A stretch of DNA of 64,000 bases. Origin: Gigaspora rosea. Taxonomy: Eukaryota; Glomeromycota; Glomeromycetes; Diversisporales; Gigasporaceae. The stretch covers positions 189,406 to 253,405 of the forward strand of contig QKWP01000412.1 in assembly GCA_003550325.1 (NCBI GenBank), given 5' to 3'. The translations under genes and the position numbers were made by a program. Numbering within the stretch: position 1 is the stretch's first letter; each line of letters starts with the position of its first letter. Of the stretch, positions 1 to 12,612 are shown piece after piece. The notes under the pieces were generated by a model, which was not told the origin of the DNA, made no database searches, and saw only the letters and a list, made by a program, of their open reading frames with translations.

Positions 1-1438
1 TTTTTTTTAGTTTTTATTTTTTAGTTTTCTTTTTTGTTTTTTTTTTTGTTTTTTTTTTTGTTTCAAACTAATTTTTTTTCATTTTAGTGTTAACGATTAG
101 CCGTCATTGTTGAAGTCTTTGTAATTGGAGTCGTTGTGTAATTGGAGTTGTTAGTCGCAGAGTTGTTGAAGTCGTTGTAGATTTTTCTTGACTTGTATTT
201 AGGTCCATAGAAGTATGGTCATAAGGCTTAAAGGAATTGATGGAAGAACACTATGAAAATTTTTTGTTGTATAGTTTAGTGTAGTTTAGTATAGTTTTTT
301 AGATTCTATCTTTGTATTAAGATTATTTGTTTTTAATAAATTAATAAGGCAAAAATAAATTTCTTATATAATGACCAATCAAAATCGATCACGTTATTCG
401 CATGATGACCGATTTGTATCAGTCATCACGCGAATCACGTGATAGATTTTAATTGGTTGATCATGGGGTCGACATGGTAATGGGTCGCCATAAAATAACA
501 CCCTAAATTTATTAACAAAAATTTAAATATTATTAATTAATTTTAAAATTGTATTAAGTTTTTCTGCATTTTTATTGGATAATTAGGTTATACTACAGCT
601 AAAAAATTGGTGCCTATATATAAAATATATTGGTTTTAGGTGAATTCCACTGTAAAACAAAAAAACAAAAACAAAAAACATGAAACAAAAAAATAAATAG
701 AGCGAAACTTTGCAAAAATTTGCAAAAATGTGTGAAAACTTGTGAAACCTTGCAAAAATTTGCAAAAATGTATGAAAACTTGTGAAAACTTGCAAAACCT
801 TGCATTTTTGAAAATTTAGAAATTGCTAGTGAAATTAGTTGTGTTCTTTTGCAAAGTGTTAGAATTCTGAGTTGACATGCAAAGTCAAGTTGGTGTTCTT
901 GCAAAGTGCCGAAAAGTTGTTGGTTTTCTTGCAAAGGGCTAGTGTTCTTATAAAATGTAAAAAAAAATAAAATAAATAAAAAAAAATGAAACGAAAGCAA
1001 AAAAAAGCAGAAACAAAAAAAAAACAAAATGAAACCAAAAAAAAACAAAACAAACCGTAAAACTAGATAGAAGATCTAATTTATAAACAAAAGATCTAAT
1101 CTGATCTTGTAATACAAATTTGTAGATTAATTTTGATATATTATACAAAATTTTGAAATATTTCGAAAATATAGTCCAATGTGTTCTTGATATAATCCAG
1201 GTTATATATCTACTGATCCAGCCAGTTCTCAAAAAAATATTTCAAAAAATATTTCAAATTCACTTTCGAAATAAAATATATTGCGAAATATTTCGAAGTA
1301 TATTGCATATGCAAAATCTTTCAAAAGATTTTGCAGGTTCGCAAGATCTTTCGAAAGATTGCGCTACTATAAATTTGCTAATATATACGGATCTGCTCAC
1401 CTATACCATACAGATCTGTGAAATACCTTAAATAGAGA
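1..1438. other. Gene-poor AT-rich flank with low-complexity tracts
   Basis: No credible gene is seen. The first 60 bases are almost pure T. Around 703-800 short units of the type TGCAAAAATTTGCAAAAATG and TGTGAAAACTTG repeat in tandem. Several open frames of 60-140 codons occur between 583 and 1431, but they are Phe/Lys-rich products of T and A runs and have no domain. Confidence 0.6.
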
Positions 1439-1457
1439 TGGGCAAAATGGTATTTTT

Positions 1458-1515
1458 CTACACCATGCATGCGCATGGTATGCTGCATGCATGCATGCAT
1501 GCATGCATACATGTG
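1458..1515. repeat. GCAT-type palindromic simple repeat
   Basis: A run of GCATGCAT units is flanked by CCATGCATGCGCATGG-like palindromes. A similar block recurs at 3657-3688, on the far side of the palindrome array, so the two may mark the ends of one larger repeat unit. Confidence 0.6.
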
Positions 1516-1589
1516 CATGTTCTATGCATTATAGCTAATTCTGGTCAGAAGTCTGTAGACTAGTCTAAGTCTAAATATTTTATATGTAT

Positions 1590-3415
1590 TTTTTGATACT
1601 AAACAAGTTTACTTAGTACAAGAAGTAAGAATTAATTAGTAAAAATTTGTGAATTATAAGATTTTATAGAATTTTATTAATAAAATTTTACAAAATCTTA
1701 TGATTCACAAAACTTTACTAATTAATTCTAACTTAGTTCACTAAGTAAACTTGTTAAGCACCTAAAAATACATTAAATTGGCTAAGTTGTTTTTATTTTA
1801 CTTGAAATTTGGAGTAAATATGCATAATTTTAGATTTTTGATCAAAAAAGTCAAATTTAAGCATCTTTTCTCCAAATTTTAAGTAAAATAAAAACAACCC
1901 TGCTGGTTTAATATATTTTTAGGTGCTGAACAAGTTTACTTAGTGCATTAATTGACAATTTGCAAAAGAAGGAGAATTTGTATTAATAAAATACATAACA
2001 CTTAATATAAATTACATATAAAATACAAAAATCAGCATCCCTGACTATGTAAAGTTAATTTTTTATTAAGTTAACATGTTGTAGACTTCTAATAAAAGTT
2101 GTAATGCTAGTTTTTGTGATTCTAATGATAGCTAGATCAGTAAAATTGGTTAGATGAATAAAAAGTACAAGCAATTAAAATTCAAAAAATTTTATAAACT
2201 ATAGGAATCATGATTCCTGTATTAACATATTTTATTATGTTTTATTAACCCAGTTAAAATTCTCCTTCTATCGTGAATTGTCAATTAAGTTAGAATTAAT
2301 TAGTAAAATTTTGTGAATCATAAGATTTTATAGAATTTATTAATAAAATTTTACAAAATCTTAAAATTCACAAATTTTTATTAATTAATTCTAACAAAAT
2401 GCACTAAGTAAACTTGATCAGCACATAAAAATATATTAAATCGGCAGGGTTGTTTTTATTTTACTTGAAATTTGGAGAAAAGATGCATAATTTTGGATTT
2501 TAGATCAAAAAAGTCAAATTTAAGCATCTTTTCTCCAAATTTCAAGTAAAATAAAAACAACCCTGCCGATTTAATGTATTTTTTTGTGCTGATCAAGCTT
2601 ATTTAGTACATAAAGTTAGAATTAATTAGTAAAATTTTGTGAATCATAAGATTTTATAGAATTTATTAATAAAATTTTACAAAATCTTAAAATTCACAAA
2701 TTTTTATTAATTAATTCTAACAAAACGCACTAAGTAAACTTGATCAGCACCTAAAAATACATTAAATCAGCAGGGTTGTTTTCATTTTACTTGAAATTTG
2801 GAGAAAAGATGCATAATTTTGGGTTTTTGATCAAAAAAGTCAAATTTAAGTATCTTTTCTCTAAAGGTCAAGTAAAATAAAAATAACCTTGCCATTTAAT
2901 GTATTTTTAGGTGTTGAACAAGTTTACTTTTTGCGCTTTGTTAGAATTAATTAATAAAACTTTGTGAATTTTAAGATTTTGTAAAATTTTACTAATAAAA
3001 TTCTATAAAATCTTATGATTCACAAAATTTTACTAATTAATTCCAACTTAATGCACTAAGTAAACTTGTTCAGCACCTAAAAATACATTAAATCGGCAGA
3101 GTAGTTTTTATTTTACTTGAAATTTGAAGAAAAGATGCTTAAATTTGACTTTTTTGATCAAAAATCCAAAATTATGCATCTTTTCTCCAAATTTCAAGTA
3201 AAATAAAAACAAATCTGCAAATTTGATGTATTTTTATGCGCTGAACAAGTTTACTTAGTGCAGTTTGTTAGAATTAATTAATAAAAATTTATGGATTTTA
3301 AGATTTTGTAAAATTTTATTAATAAAATTCTATAAAATCTTATGATTCACAAAATTTTACTAATTAATTCTAACTGTATGTACTAAATAAGCTTGATCAG
3401 CACAAAAAAATACAT
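1590..3415. repeat. Array of alternating large palindromes, about 300-bp period
   Basis: Two hairpin-forming segments alternate. Segment A (about 190-210 bp) has mirror-image arms containing TTGTTTTTATTTTACTTG and CAAGTAAAATAAAAACAA around a centre TTTTTGATCAAAAAA. Segment B (about 105-115 bp) has arms TTAGAATTAATTAGTAAAA and its complement around a TTATTAATAAAATT centre. B copies begin near 1630, 2289, 2610, 2940 and 3270. A copies begin near 1740, 2400, 2725 and 3055. Junctions carry CACTAAGTAAACTTG or its complement. No coding potential is seen. Confidence 0.8.
1952..2284. mobile_element. MITE with TTAA target duplication
   Basis: This 333-bp insertion interrupts the palindrome array. Its ends are inverted repeats of about 30 bp (TTGACAATT...AGAAGGAGAATTT and the complement). 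TTAA sits directly outside both ends (1948-1951 and 2285-2288). A TTAA duplication is typical of piggyBac-type elements. No coding capacity is seen. Confidence 0.75.
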
Positions 3416-3656
3416 ATAAAAATATTCAGATTCAGTTAGTTTGCAGACTTATGTTTGAGTCTGGTCTAAAGTTTGAAATTAATAAATTTTAGAGTTGAGT
3501 TTGGTCTGATCCCAGATCAGACTCAGATTGGACCAGACCTGAACTGGATCAAGAAGCACTAGTCACACCAAGATAGTTATTTTGTAGCAAAATTATAAAG
3601 TTATTTATTATCAATTTTTTTTTTGTATGGGCATATTAGTATTAAATTGATTAGAC

Positions 3657-3818
3657 CATGCGCATGCATGCATGCATCATGCGCATGGTGTCAAAATTGG
3701 CTTAGTTTATTACGAGGTATGAGTAAAAAAATTTTGTGAATTTTTAAAGCTTTTTAAAAAACTAAAAATTTGCGAAAATTTTTTTACTTATATCTCGTAA
3801 TACACTAAGCCAATTTTG
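3657..3818. repeat. GCAT palindrome plus foldback hairpin
   Basis: A palindromic CCATGCGCATG...CATGCGCATGG block (3657-3688) is followed by a foldback whose arms begin CAAAATTGGCTTAG at 3692 and end CTAAGCCAATTTTG at 3818. It looks like a non-coding foldback element. Confidence 0.6.
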
Positions 3819-4137
3819 ATGTGTTTACTACTATTGGGAATGGTAATTTTCATCTCTACAACTCTTATTAGAAATTCAAAGTTAGTTCCGATTAAAAAAA
3901 CTTTAAGCCTTTTATTAGAATCTTACCTGCAATTCCATTGGTCGATTTTAATCGCGGCAATCACGTGACTTTTTTAAAATCGTCGCAATAAAATTTTTGG
4001 GGTACATTTAGGTGTATCAAAAAAGTGCAGGAGTATCAAAACGTAAGTTTTGCCCTGGTGCGGTTGTATTTTATGTTCATTTATTTTCCTTTTCGGAATT
4101 TATCGGATTCTTATAATAGTTAGCTTTTAGCCGCATT

Positions 4138-4167
4138 AGCCAGCCGATCACATTACATCGGCTGGCT
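4138..4167. repeat. GC-rich perfect hairpin, 11-bp stem
   Basis: AGCCAGCCGAT and ATCGGCTGGCT flank an 8-base loop. The hairpin stands out in AT-rich DNA and has no gene attached. Confidence 0.6.
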
Positions 4168-4721
4168 TAGCCGGGGTCTATTAAGGGTTTTAAAATTGGT
4201 GGAATGTAACAGACCAGGGTCTTGCATCCGGCGATTTACGGTACTTGATAAATATTAGCTTTCTTACTTGAATCAAATATTGTCCAAATAAAATGTTTTT
4301 TTTACTACATTTATTATTTAATACCAATCAATGTATTTGTTTTTATACATTATCAAGTTTTTTTTTATTTTTTTTATAAATCTACTTCAAAAAATTAAAA
4401 GTTTCATACAACAGAAAGAATAGTTAAAATAAAAATAATTATAAATATCCAGCATCCGACAATCGGGCTTATCAACTAATTTTTTACAACACAATAATTA
4501 TTGGAATATCAAATGTTCTCAATTTAGCAATATTTAAAAAACTATGTTAGAGAATAAATATGAATGAAAAAAAATTATTATAAAATAAATAAATCATTAA
4601 AGATAAATCATATTTTGAATTTCTTTTTACTAATTGATTTCTTGATACACCAATAAATCAGATTCTAAATATGAATTAAAATAATTAAAATATGCTTCAA
4701 TAAATTCAATAAATAAGATAA

Positions 4722-6375
4722 TTATTTCTTTTTAAACCCAAATTTAAATGTCGATTTCTGGGCCTTCAGATAAAACCAAGGAATAAAAAGAATCTAATAA
4801 GCTTATATCACAAAAAAAATATATATATATGTGAAAGGAAGAATCACACACCTCTGATTGCTCCAAAGTAGGTTTACCAATCCCAAATGTGAATTTTGAC
4901 TTTGATGAGTTATTTTCAGCAGAGGATTTGTTATCAATTACAATCTCAACATTTTCACTTCTTTCTTGAACGGGTTGAGTGTCTATAGATGTTACAGCCA
5001 AACTCCATCCTCCCACATTAGACTTTGTAGATTCAGATGATGATAATGTATTCCACCCAGATGTTTCAGATGTCGAGGAAGTCCATCCGCTCGTGTTACT
5101 TGTTGCACGGACAAAGTTTGGACCATTCTGAGTGCAGTCGGTAGATGTTGATTCAACAGATGAAACCCATCCGCCATTTGTCTTAGAGTTCACAGTACTT
5201 GTGTTTTGAATTGTTTCAGAACAAGATATCTCATCATCGACGGTCCCTTTGGTAAATGGTGATTTACTGCCAACTTTCTGAAGCGCTGCTTGTTGTAACC
5301 GTGCCATTTCTTTTTCTTCTCTTTTTCTCTCCTTCTCCCGTTTTTTGTCTAACTTTGCAACTGGACGATTAATAGTCTCTTTCATTTCTTTGAATCGCTA
5401 TAAATAAAAGCGATGAATAAGGCAATTATATTGGGTAATATAGACCAAAATTTGTAACTATACCTTGCGATGGTTATGATCATATGAGCTCAAATGTGTT
5501 TCATATTCCGTTATCTTTGTATATTGCTTGTCACAAAGTGCGCAATAAAAAGCTGAATTAATAATTTCTAATTCCTTTTTAATGGATTCTTGTTTTTGTA
5601 CTTTGTTCTAAATTAAATTATATATATATATATACACATTAAATTAAACTAAATTTAACAGAAAAATCTTAATTAAAATTAACCTCTCTTCGTTGACGCT
5701 CTTCTTCTGTTTCTTCTGCGATTTTCTCACTATCTAATGCTTTGCGTTTTGCAGTACTAACTACATGATAAAAATTCTCTTCCTCAAGTTTTCCAACACC
5801 CAAACAATCAGATTTTGTATCTATACGAATTGGTTCTTTTCTCCCTATAATTATTTATAAATAAATAATCAGATCTAACATAAATATCAATAATTCTAGA
5901 AGCTGTTAGTAGTAACCTTGTTGTAAGCTTCCAAGTCCCTGACCGGCTTTCCAGCCCATTTTGGTTAATAATTTATAACCCACGTTGCTTTCCGGAAGAT
6001 GTATATCCATACTAGCCATGTCAGTGTTTGACAAATCAAGGTATGCTTGCGGAACATGGCCACGAGGGAGAAGAAAAACCTGCTCTTCTAAGGGTTCATC
6101 AATTTCTTCAGGTTGCTTTTCGCTAGTCAAGGAATTCTGTTAGGTAGGACACGGTAGTATTTCCACGTAGATGAAGAGAGGAAATGAAAGGATGATATAA
6201 AGAAAAAGAGAGGCTATGGTAATATATGACTTTATTATGAACAAAGATTCGTTCAAGAAAAACACTTTCACGGTAAAAGTTCATAACATCGATGTGCAAA
6301 GGAGGCTTAATAGGAGACACTAACCTTGGTATCCCGAGATTGACTCGAAGTGTTCGAAGTGTTGGGATTGTACAT
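4722..6375 (-). CDS. G-patch and C2H2 zinc-finger protein, six exons
   Basis: Six exons join in frame to about 387 residues: 6375-6325, 6136-5917, 5844-5684, 5607-5464, 5397-4852 and 4763-4722, all with GT-AG introns of 66-188 bp. Exon 2 carries a G-patch (GYKLLTKMGWKAGQGLGSLQQG), a glycine-rich motif that binds and activates DEAH-box RNA helicases. Exon 4 carries one C2H2 finger (CALC...H...H) of the U1/matrin type. A charged coiled coil (KKREKERKREEKEMARLQQ) follows, then a Ser/Thr/Gly/Trp-rich low-complexity region and a basic tail ending FKFGFKKK. The order G-patch, C2H2, disordered tail matches the GPATCH8/ZNF804 type of nuclear RNA-processing factor. The ATG at 6375 gives a 17-residue first exon. 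It is divergent from the isopentenyltransferase gene, with 232 bp between start codons. The family call is firm; the exact orthologue is inferred. Confidence 0.85.
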
Positions 6376-6607
6376 TATTTAGATGTTATTGATTAAAAAA
6401 TTCAAAATATTCGATAGGGCAAATTAAAAGTTTCTCGAATAGCTGAATAGTTGATAACAGCCAATCAAGTACCAATATATGATTGAAATCTCTTTGATTA
6501 GCTATTCTGATTATCTGATTATCAATACAAATTTTATGAATTCTTTTCTTTCTCCTTTCAAATTACTTGCAACTTTACAGCAAACTTACTTGCGTATTAT
6601 CAATAAA
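6376..6607. promoter_or_regulatory. Shared divergent promoter region
   Basis: The 232 bp between the start codons of the G-patch gene (leftward) and the isopentenyltransferase gene (rightward) must hold both promoters. The sequence is AT-rich without a clear TATA box. If the upstream ATG at 6536 is used for the tRNA-modification gene, the spacer shrinks to 160 bp. Confidence 0.45.
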
Positions 6608-9113
6608 ATGCCCAAGGGAGTGATAGCAATTGTGGGCACCACGGGTGTTGGTAAATCTGAACTCGGGGTTCAATTGGCAAAAGCTTTGCACGGAGAAGTA
6701 ATAAATGGAGACTCCATGCAGGTATTAAACGGCAAATAAGGTTTAAGAGAACTTTTCTTTAAAGTATGGTATCAGATATTATTCTTGAGACTCGTGAATT
6801 TCTTTTATATTGGATACCTATAAGTACGCATGATAAATAGCAGATCACCCTGGTTTTCCAAAAGCTTTCCTATTCCCTCCTATTTCGAAAGATCTACAAA
6901 GAATGAGAACCTATGAAACGTTTTTTAAAATAATAACAATTTTAATTATATCATAATTATTTATTATTATATATGTTTATATAATCTAGGTTTACAAAGG
7001 AATGGATATAATTACAAATAAAATGCCCATGGAAGAACGCGAAGGAATTCCACATCATCTTATGGATTTTCTAGAGCCACATCAAGAATATCGCGTTACC
7101 GAGTTTACTGAAGATGCCATAAAAATTGTATGAAAATTTTCTTATTATTAGATTGTTAATATGATAAATGTCATAATTTATACCTTATATAAAATTTTAA
7201 GATTGAAGATATTCATAGTCGTGATCGTGTTCCGATTATTGTTGGTGGAACACATTATTACATACAATCCTTACTTTGGAAAAATTCACTTATTAAGAGT
7301 TATGATGACGAATGTGATAATGATTCGGAAGATGATGAAAATTTGAATTCTGAAACAGATGTTCTATATAAACGTTTACAAGAAGTTGACCCTATAATGG
7401 CTAATAAATGGCACTGGAATGATAGAAGAAAAATTAGAAGAAGTTTACAGGTATAAAAAGCAAAATTTTATTACAATATGTTATTCAATGATATTCTAAA
7501 TATTCATTTTTTAATACCAGATATATTTGCAAACAGGAAAACGTCATAGTGACTGGATTAAAGAACAACATCTACCAGATGAAAAAGCTTCGTCATTGAG
7601 GTCTAAATAAGTTAAATTTCATTACAAAGCAATTTGAATCATTATTAATGATGGTGCTAATACTTTTAATTCTTTATTATAGGTTTCCTCTGACATGTAT
7701 TTTTTGGTTATATGCCGATCCTAAGGTTTTAGACCAAAGACTCGACAAAAGAGTAGATAACATGATCAAGGTAAATGTTAGTTTGTAAAACTTTCAAATA
7801 TCGTTTCACTTAACAACTATAGGGATTGGAATCTGTTTAATCGACTAAAAAATTATCTAATTAACTACTATACCACCTAGTCGATATACTTAGTCGACTA
7901 ATTAATCGACTAAACCGATTTCAATCCTTACTTAATCAAATGGTAACAAATTTATTCTATCTTTACTGGTCGGCATCTCAGATGGGTCTCTTTGAAGAAC
8001 TAAAATACCTCAGGAATAAAGTGAAAAACGATGTATCATATGGAGGAAACGTAAATTATACACGTGGAATTTTTCAGGCCATAGGTAAAAAGACATTATT
8101 AAACTAAATGAAGTTATACCTTATATAACAATAATAATTCAAATTTTGTTTTGCTTGTATAGGATATAAAGAATTTGAAGCTTATTTAAACGCTTTGGAA
8201 GAAACACCACATCTAAACGATAAAGCCGTCGGTTCGTAAATTGTGATGGCACTATATTATTTTTATTCGAATTATGAGTTATTTATGTTGATTTATACAA
8301 TTTATACAATTAGATGCTATAAAAGAGACCAATATTGAAGCTATGAAATCAGCCAAACGTAGATACTCTAGGAAACAAATTAGATGGATTCGAAATAAAT
8401 TGCTACTTAAATGTCAAGAAAATAATTTGAATGATGCAGATACAAATTATAAGAGTAAAGCTGGAGTGTATTTGTTTAACACTACATGTATCCTTTTTCT
8501 TTCGTCCAATTTTTCAATACCCTGTATTCCTACGGGTATATTTTTACGAAGAATTTTCTTTAACCAACTTATTGACTCGTTTTGGAATTAAAAGCTCTTG
8601 AAACATGGAATCAGGATGTTCGTGATGTGGCAATTACTATCGCTAAGGGTATTCTTCAAATGTTTTTTTTTTCTTTTTTTGATGATATAAATAGCATAGT
8701 TTCTTTATTATAGAATTTTTGGATAAGGGAACTGGACCAGATCAAAAATCCTTAAGCTTGGAGGCAAAAGAACTTTTAGATCCAGAGATAGATACAAAGT
8801 ATTTATCAAATAAGATTGAATTTATTTTTAAGCTGTCTTCTGGTATTAATTTTTATATAATATTAATTAAAATAATTCTTATTGCAGCACCTTTGATAAC
8901 TTAAAGACTTGGACAAAATATCAATGTGATATTTGCAAAATTTTTAATGACAATTCACCAGTAGTGATTAACGGACTTGCCAATTGGAATCAGCATTTAC
9001 AAAGCAAGTGGCATCGATCCAATGTTAAACTCAAAAAGGAGATGGATATAAATTGGGGCGGGCAATTTCCACCTTGGTTCAAAGAGAGAAAAAGAAATAA
9101 GTTAGCAAGTTAA
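6608..9113 (+). CDS. MOD5: tRNA dimethylallyltransferase (isopentenyltransferase), eleven exons
   Basis: The enzyme transfers dimethylallyl from DMAPP to A37 of tRNAs reading UNN codons. Exons: 6608-6721, 6990-7127, 7202-7450, 7521-7600, 7683-7770, 7982-8084, 8163-8231, 8314-8487, 8595-8648, 8714-8798, 8888-9113. All introns are GT-AG and phases agree, giving about 459 residues. The P-loop is GTTGVGKS near residue 10, followed by the substrate motif [27 protein letters not shown], the DMAPP-pocket motif [16 protein letters not shown] and GIFQAIGYKEF. The C-terminus carries a C2H2 finger (CDIC...H...H) as in eukaryotic MOD5/TRIT1. An in-frame ATG at 6536 would add a 24-residue basic, Ser/Thr/Leu-rich leader, which recalls yeast MOD5, where two starts give mitochondrial and cytosolic forms. 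Very high confidence in family; the dual start is inference. Confidence 0.95.
7822..7927. mobile_element. Small MITE-like insertion inside an intron of the tRNA-modification gene
   Basis: Inverted ends GGATTGGAATCTGTTTAATCG and its complement bracket about 106 bp in the intron between exons 5 and 6. The interior repeats the TTAGTCGA motif. This explains why the intron (7771-7981) is longer than its neighbours. Confidence 0.6.
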
Positions 9114-11213
9114 CAATAGTTAATTTTATTTTTAGTTATATTAGTATTATCATCAAAATTTTTAAAACTTTATTATTTATTTAATAGTATTAATCTTTGA
9201 TTTCTCAAGATGTGTAACCGTTGTTGTTTATAATTTTTTGTAATTCGGTAACGATCAACAATTTTGATCTTAATAAACAGTAGCCTCAGACGACTGTTAT
9301 CATATGTAGATATACAAAGAATACTAACAATTATTTCGGTTCCTTGATTTATAAAATGAAAACAATTTGTCTTTTAGTTTTTAGATATATTTAATATATA
9401 GTTATATGAATCCTAATTGATGAAAATCGTGTAAGAAGTCATAAAAGTCATAAAATATTTAATGATCAATAGGTTTACGCTGTTTGTGGCATTAATTACT
9501 TTGAACGTTTTAAATTCGAAAGGGTGTAAATAATTTGACGATTATGATCAAATCTCGAAAAGAGGTAAACGATTTTGTCGAAAGTATAAGGGTTTCTTTG
9601 GTGATTTGAATAAGTTGATGAATGAGTTAAAAAAACTAAGGTTGATACTACAATGCAGACAACCTAGTCCCGACCAATAAAATTGATAAAATTCAAATTG
9701 CTAATCCTTTTTCAAAAAAAAATACAGTAGTAAAATACTATCTTAAAATATTAAATTAAAACAAACTAAACACTTTCACATTCTTAAATTTTTTTAAATC
9801 TATTTATAAAAAAGTTATAGCAAATTGAAGTTATAGTATTTTTAAAAGCAAATTTGGCCACTTTAAACAATTAATTTTAATTTTATATATATTAAAAATT
9901 TAAATTTGGCCACTTTATATATAAATCTTAGCTAAATTTTCATGTAAAAAATAAAATTTGAATTTAAAATTAAACAGGCCAATCAGAACGTTCATTACAT
10001 CTTAAGGATTCCAATAAGTCACGTGTTTGTAAGTCAACCAATAATAATGTGATTATTTTTGCAATTTAACATGTTTGTTTAAATTGACCCACCTCTCCCC
10101 ACTACGCTTAAGTTTCGTAAGGGAACGTTAAACGAAATTATAACTTCAAACGGCCTAAACAAAGATACTAGGTTTAAAAGATTTTCGCGCTTGTAGTCGT
10201 ACATATAAACATTAGATGGTCGTGACAGTTAGAGTCGGTTTTAAGTTATGACGTTCGAATAATTATAGAAAGTTACGCAATTTAGGAAGTTTACCATGTA
10301 GAATTTATAGATACGAACATATGAAGTTATTTTATATTAATTATCACACCACTCCGTTCTACACCCACCCTACTTGCTATTATTTGTAAACCAAAAAAAA
10401 AAAGGAAGTCTGTAGAATTTCTACCGACTTCCCCAAACAAAAAAAGCAGACGTTACCGGCCTGTATGAACAATACCAAACAACGAAGACGATCTTAATGT
10501 TCCCCAAACCCCGAGCATAGCAATAAAGCCATACATCATTTTTTTTGAAATGCTTTCTAAGAACTTTGGAGGCCTTCTTTTAAAAAATGATGAGTAAATT
10601 GTCATCATTGAAAAAATTGGCGAAATACCAAATAATCAATTATTGACTAATCATCGTGAGGCCTAGAGATTTGGGTAAAGTGCATTGTTTGACAGAACAA
10701 TAAACGTCTTTACATAGTCTCGTTAGTGTTGAGGCATCACAGTGCACACCCAAAAATATTGGTGGGCATCTATTGTAGGTTGGGGTTTATGTAGAAAATT
10801 TTCAAAATGGGCAAAATGTGGGATTGCGCGTAAAAAAAAAAGAGACATCTTAGCAAACAAAATTTTACTAACACGTAACAACGAGCAAAATTTTTTATGT
10901 TAGGTTATGGCTTGAGTGAGGGCCCATTTTAGGAATAGGATTTAGGTAATTATCTGTTATATAGTAAAATCGTTCAAGGAAATCTCTTTGTTAGTACACG
11001 AAAAGTGTTTTTTTTTGCGAAACAAATAATTTTTACAAAGCAATTGTTTGTTTTGATCGCGTAAACTCTCGATTATCAATTTTATGTGACAAAATCGTGA
11101 CATTAAAAAATAAATATACATCAGGGACACGGAAAAATTTGGATATCTGTGCAAAAATTTATTTGGATATCGGCAAATATTTGGATAAATTTGGATAAAA
11201 AATTTTTCAATAA

Positions 11214-11373
11214 GGCCACGCAAACTAATAAAATTGGTTCTCATAACCCGGCCGGGTCACTTTTTTTGAAAAGTTAAAATTTTAATTTTTAAATATAACT
11301 TATTTTGCCGGCCGGCCGGGTACTATTTGCTTGTCCCATGTTATGAGAACCAACTAATTTAATTTGCGTGGCC
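11214..11373. mobile_element. MITE with TAA duplication, GGCCACGCAAACTAATAAA ends
   Basis: Inverted ends GGCCACGCAAACTAATAAA... and ...AATTTGCGTGGCC are flanked by TAA at 11211-11213 and 11374-11376. Both arms then carry TTGGTTCTCATAAC and a CCGGCCGGG core. The same end sequence bounds the 1.66-kb element at 54441-56097. A TAA (TWA) duplication fits PIF/Harbinger-type transposition. Confidence 0.75.
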
Positions 11374-11455
11374 TAATCAAAATTTGAAGAAATTTTGTTG
11401 CCAGTTACTACTGTACAGTACTATTGAAGATAATGAAAAACATTGGTAGGACAAT

Positions 11456-12007
11456 TAGTGTTCCGCATGATTCAGACCGGGCGGGCATTTTTAAAGATCC
11501 GGACCCGGTCAAAACATCGATTCGGATCTAAAATTAGGGCATCACTTAGATCCGGGACCAGATTCGTGAAATTTCAAAATTTATAGATGCTATAGCGATA
11601 GTTGACTAAGCCCTAGTGTCCTCCCTAAAAAAAAAAAAAAAAAGGAGTCGTCTTGGCGCCACCCGGGGTGGTAATTAATTCACTGCCACCCTATCCAAAT
11701 TAAATACTAAATTGACTAACTGACCCTAACTCTATGGTGAGTGCGTCATCAAATTACTATTTAATTTGGACAGGGTGGTATACCAACCCGGGTAGCACAA
11801 AGACTTTTCATTTTTTAATTTAATTTATTATTAATAAAAAAAAAGAAAATTCTGAAATCAGCCAATCAGCAATCTAATAAGACCGGACTGGGTATTATCC
11901 GGGCGATCTTTGTGTGGGTCCGAACCCGCATCGATTCTGATAAATCAAGGGTCCGAACTCGGTCCGGTCCGTCAACGGACCGGACCCGGATCTTTTGCGG
12001 AACACTA
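11456..12007. mobile_element. hAT-type MITE, 8-bp duplication AGGACAAT
   Basis: The 552-bp element begins TAGTGTTCCGCA and ends TGCGGAACACTA. The 8-bp sequence AGGACAAT is duplicated exactly at 11448-11455 and 12008-12015. The subterminal parts carry iterated GGACCGG/GGATCCGG motifs. The 5.1-kb hAT at 45837 has the same terminal repeat, so this is a deletion derivative of that family. Confidence 0.9.
11641..11812. mobile_element. Nested TIR insertion inside the hAT MITE
   Basis: Ends of the type AAGGAGTCGTCTTGGCGCCACCCGGG and CCCGGGTAGCACAAAGACTT are imperfect complements and enclose about 170 bp, including GGGTGGTAATTAATT and TTTGGACAGGGTGGTAT arms. A poly-A tract of 20 lies at its left edge. 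Boundaries are approximate. Confidence 0.5.
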
Positions 12008-12322
12008 AGGACAATACTGTCTGATATACTGTATTAATAAAAAATTTCAAACTGTTAGAGTTTTGAAACAAATTCGATATAGAAAGATTTTACTACTAGG
12101 AAAATGCGTAGCATTGTTAGATTCGGAGCGTATCATATGATAATCATCTTATTACACAAACGCGTGAATATACCCAAATTACGTTTTGATATTGTTTATG
12201 CAGACTTTGTCGATCTTTGCTATGTACCTAAGAACTTTTGGGAAATTTAGGAAGAGATGCATCCAAAAGTCACTAATTCTGGTCAAAATGCATCAAAAGC
12301 GTAATTTTAATATCACCTTGCA

Positions 12323-12612
12323 AACTCCCCTAGCGTCACCACCCTAAAAAATTTCGCTACTAATTCGCCAACCAATCAGATTTCGAGATCAGGTGTAACG
12401 CGAAAAAAACGCGAAAAATCAACCCAAACCAAAAAATCGTTCATAAATCAACATTTTACCTATGAAACTGTTTACTGCGCACTAACAAAAAGTTTTCCTT
12501 ATGAAATTTTGGTATTATAGAGATTCTAACCTAATTTAATAGCAGACCCTAACCCTAATTTAACTGCGAAAAATTTTTAGCGAAATTTTTTAGTTTGGTG
12601 ACGCTAGGGTCT
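12323..12612. mobile_element. MITE flanked by TATCACCTTGCA direct repeats
   Basis: Inverted arms CCCTAGCGTCACC..CTAAAAAATTTCGCT and complement enclose about 290 bp. TATCACCTTGCA occurs directly outside both ends (12311-12322 and 12613-12624). A 9-12 bp duplication would fit a MULE-type element. The exact ends are uncertain. Confidence 0.6.

Noticed and set aside
583-1431. Several open frames of 64-144 codons on both strands
   Set aside because: They are translations of T-, A- and TGCAAAAA-rich repeats, with Phe/Lys-biased composition and no domain.
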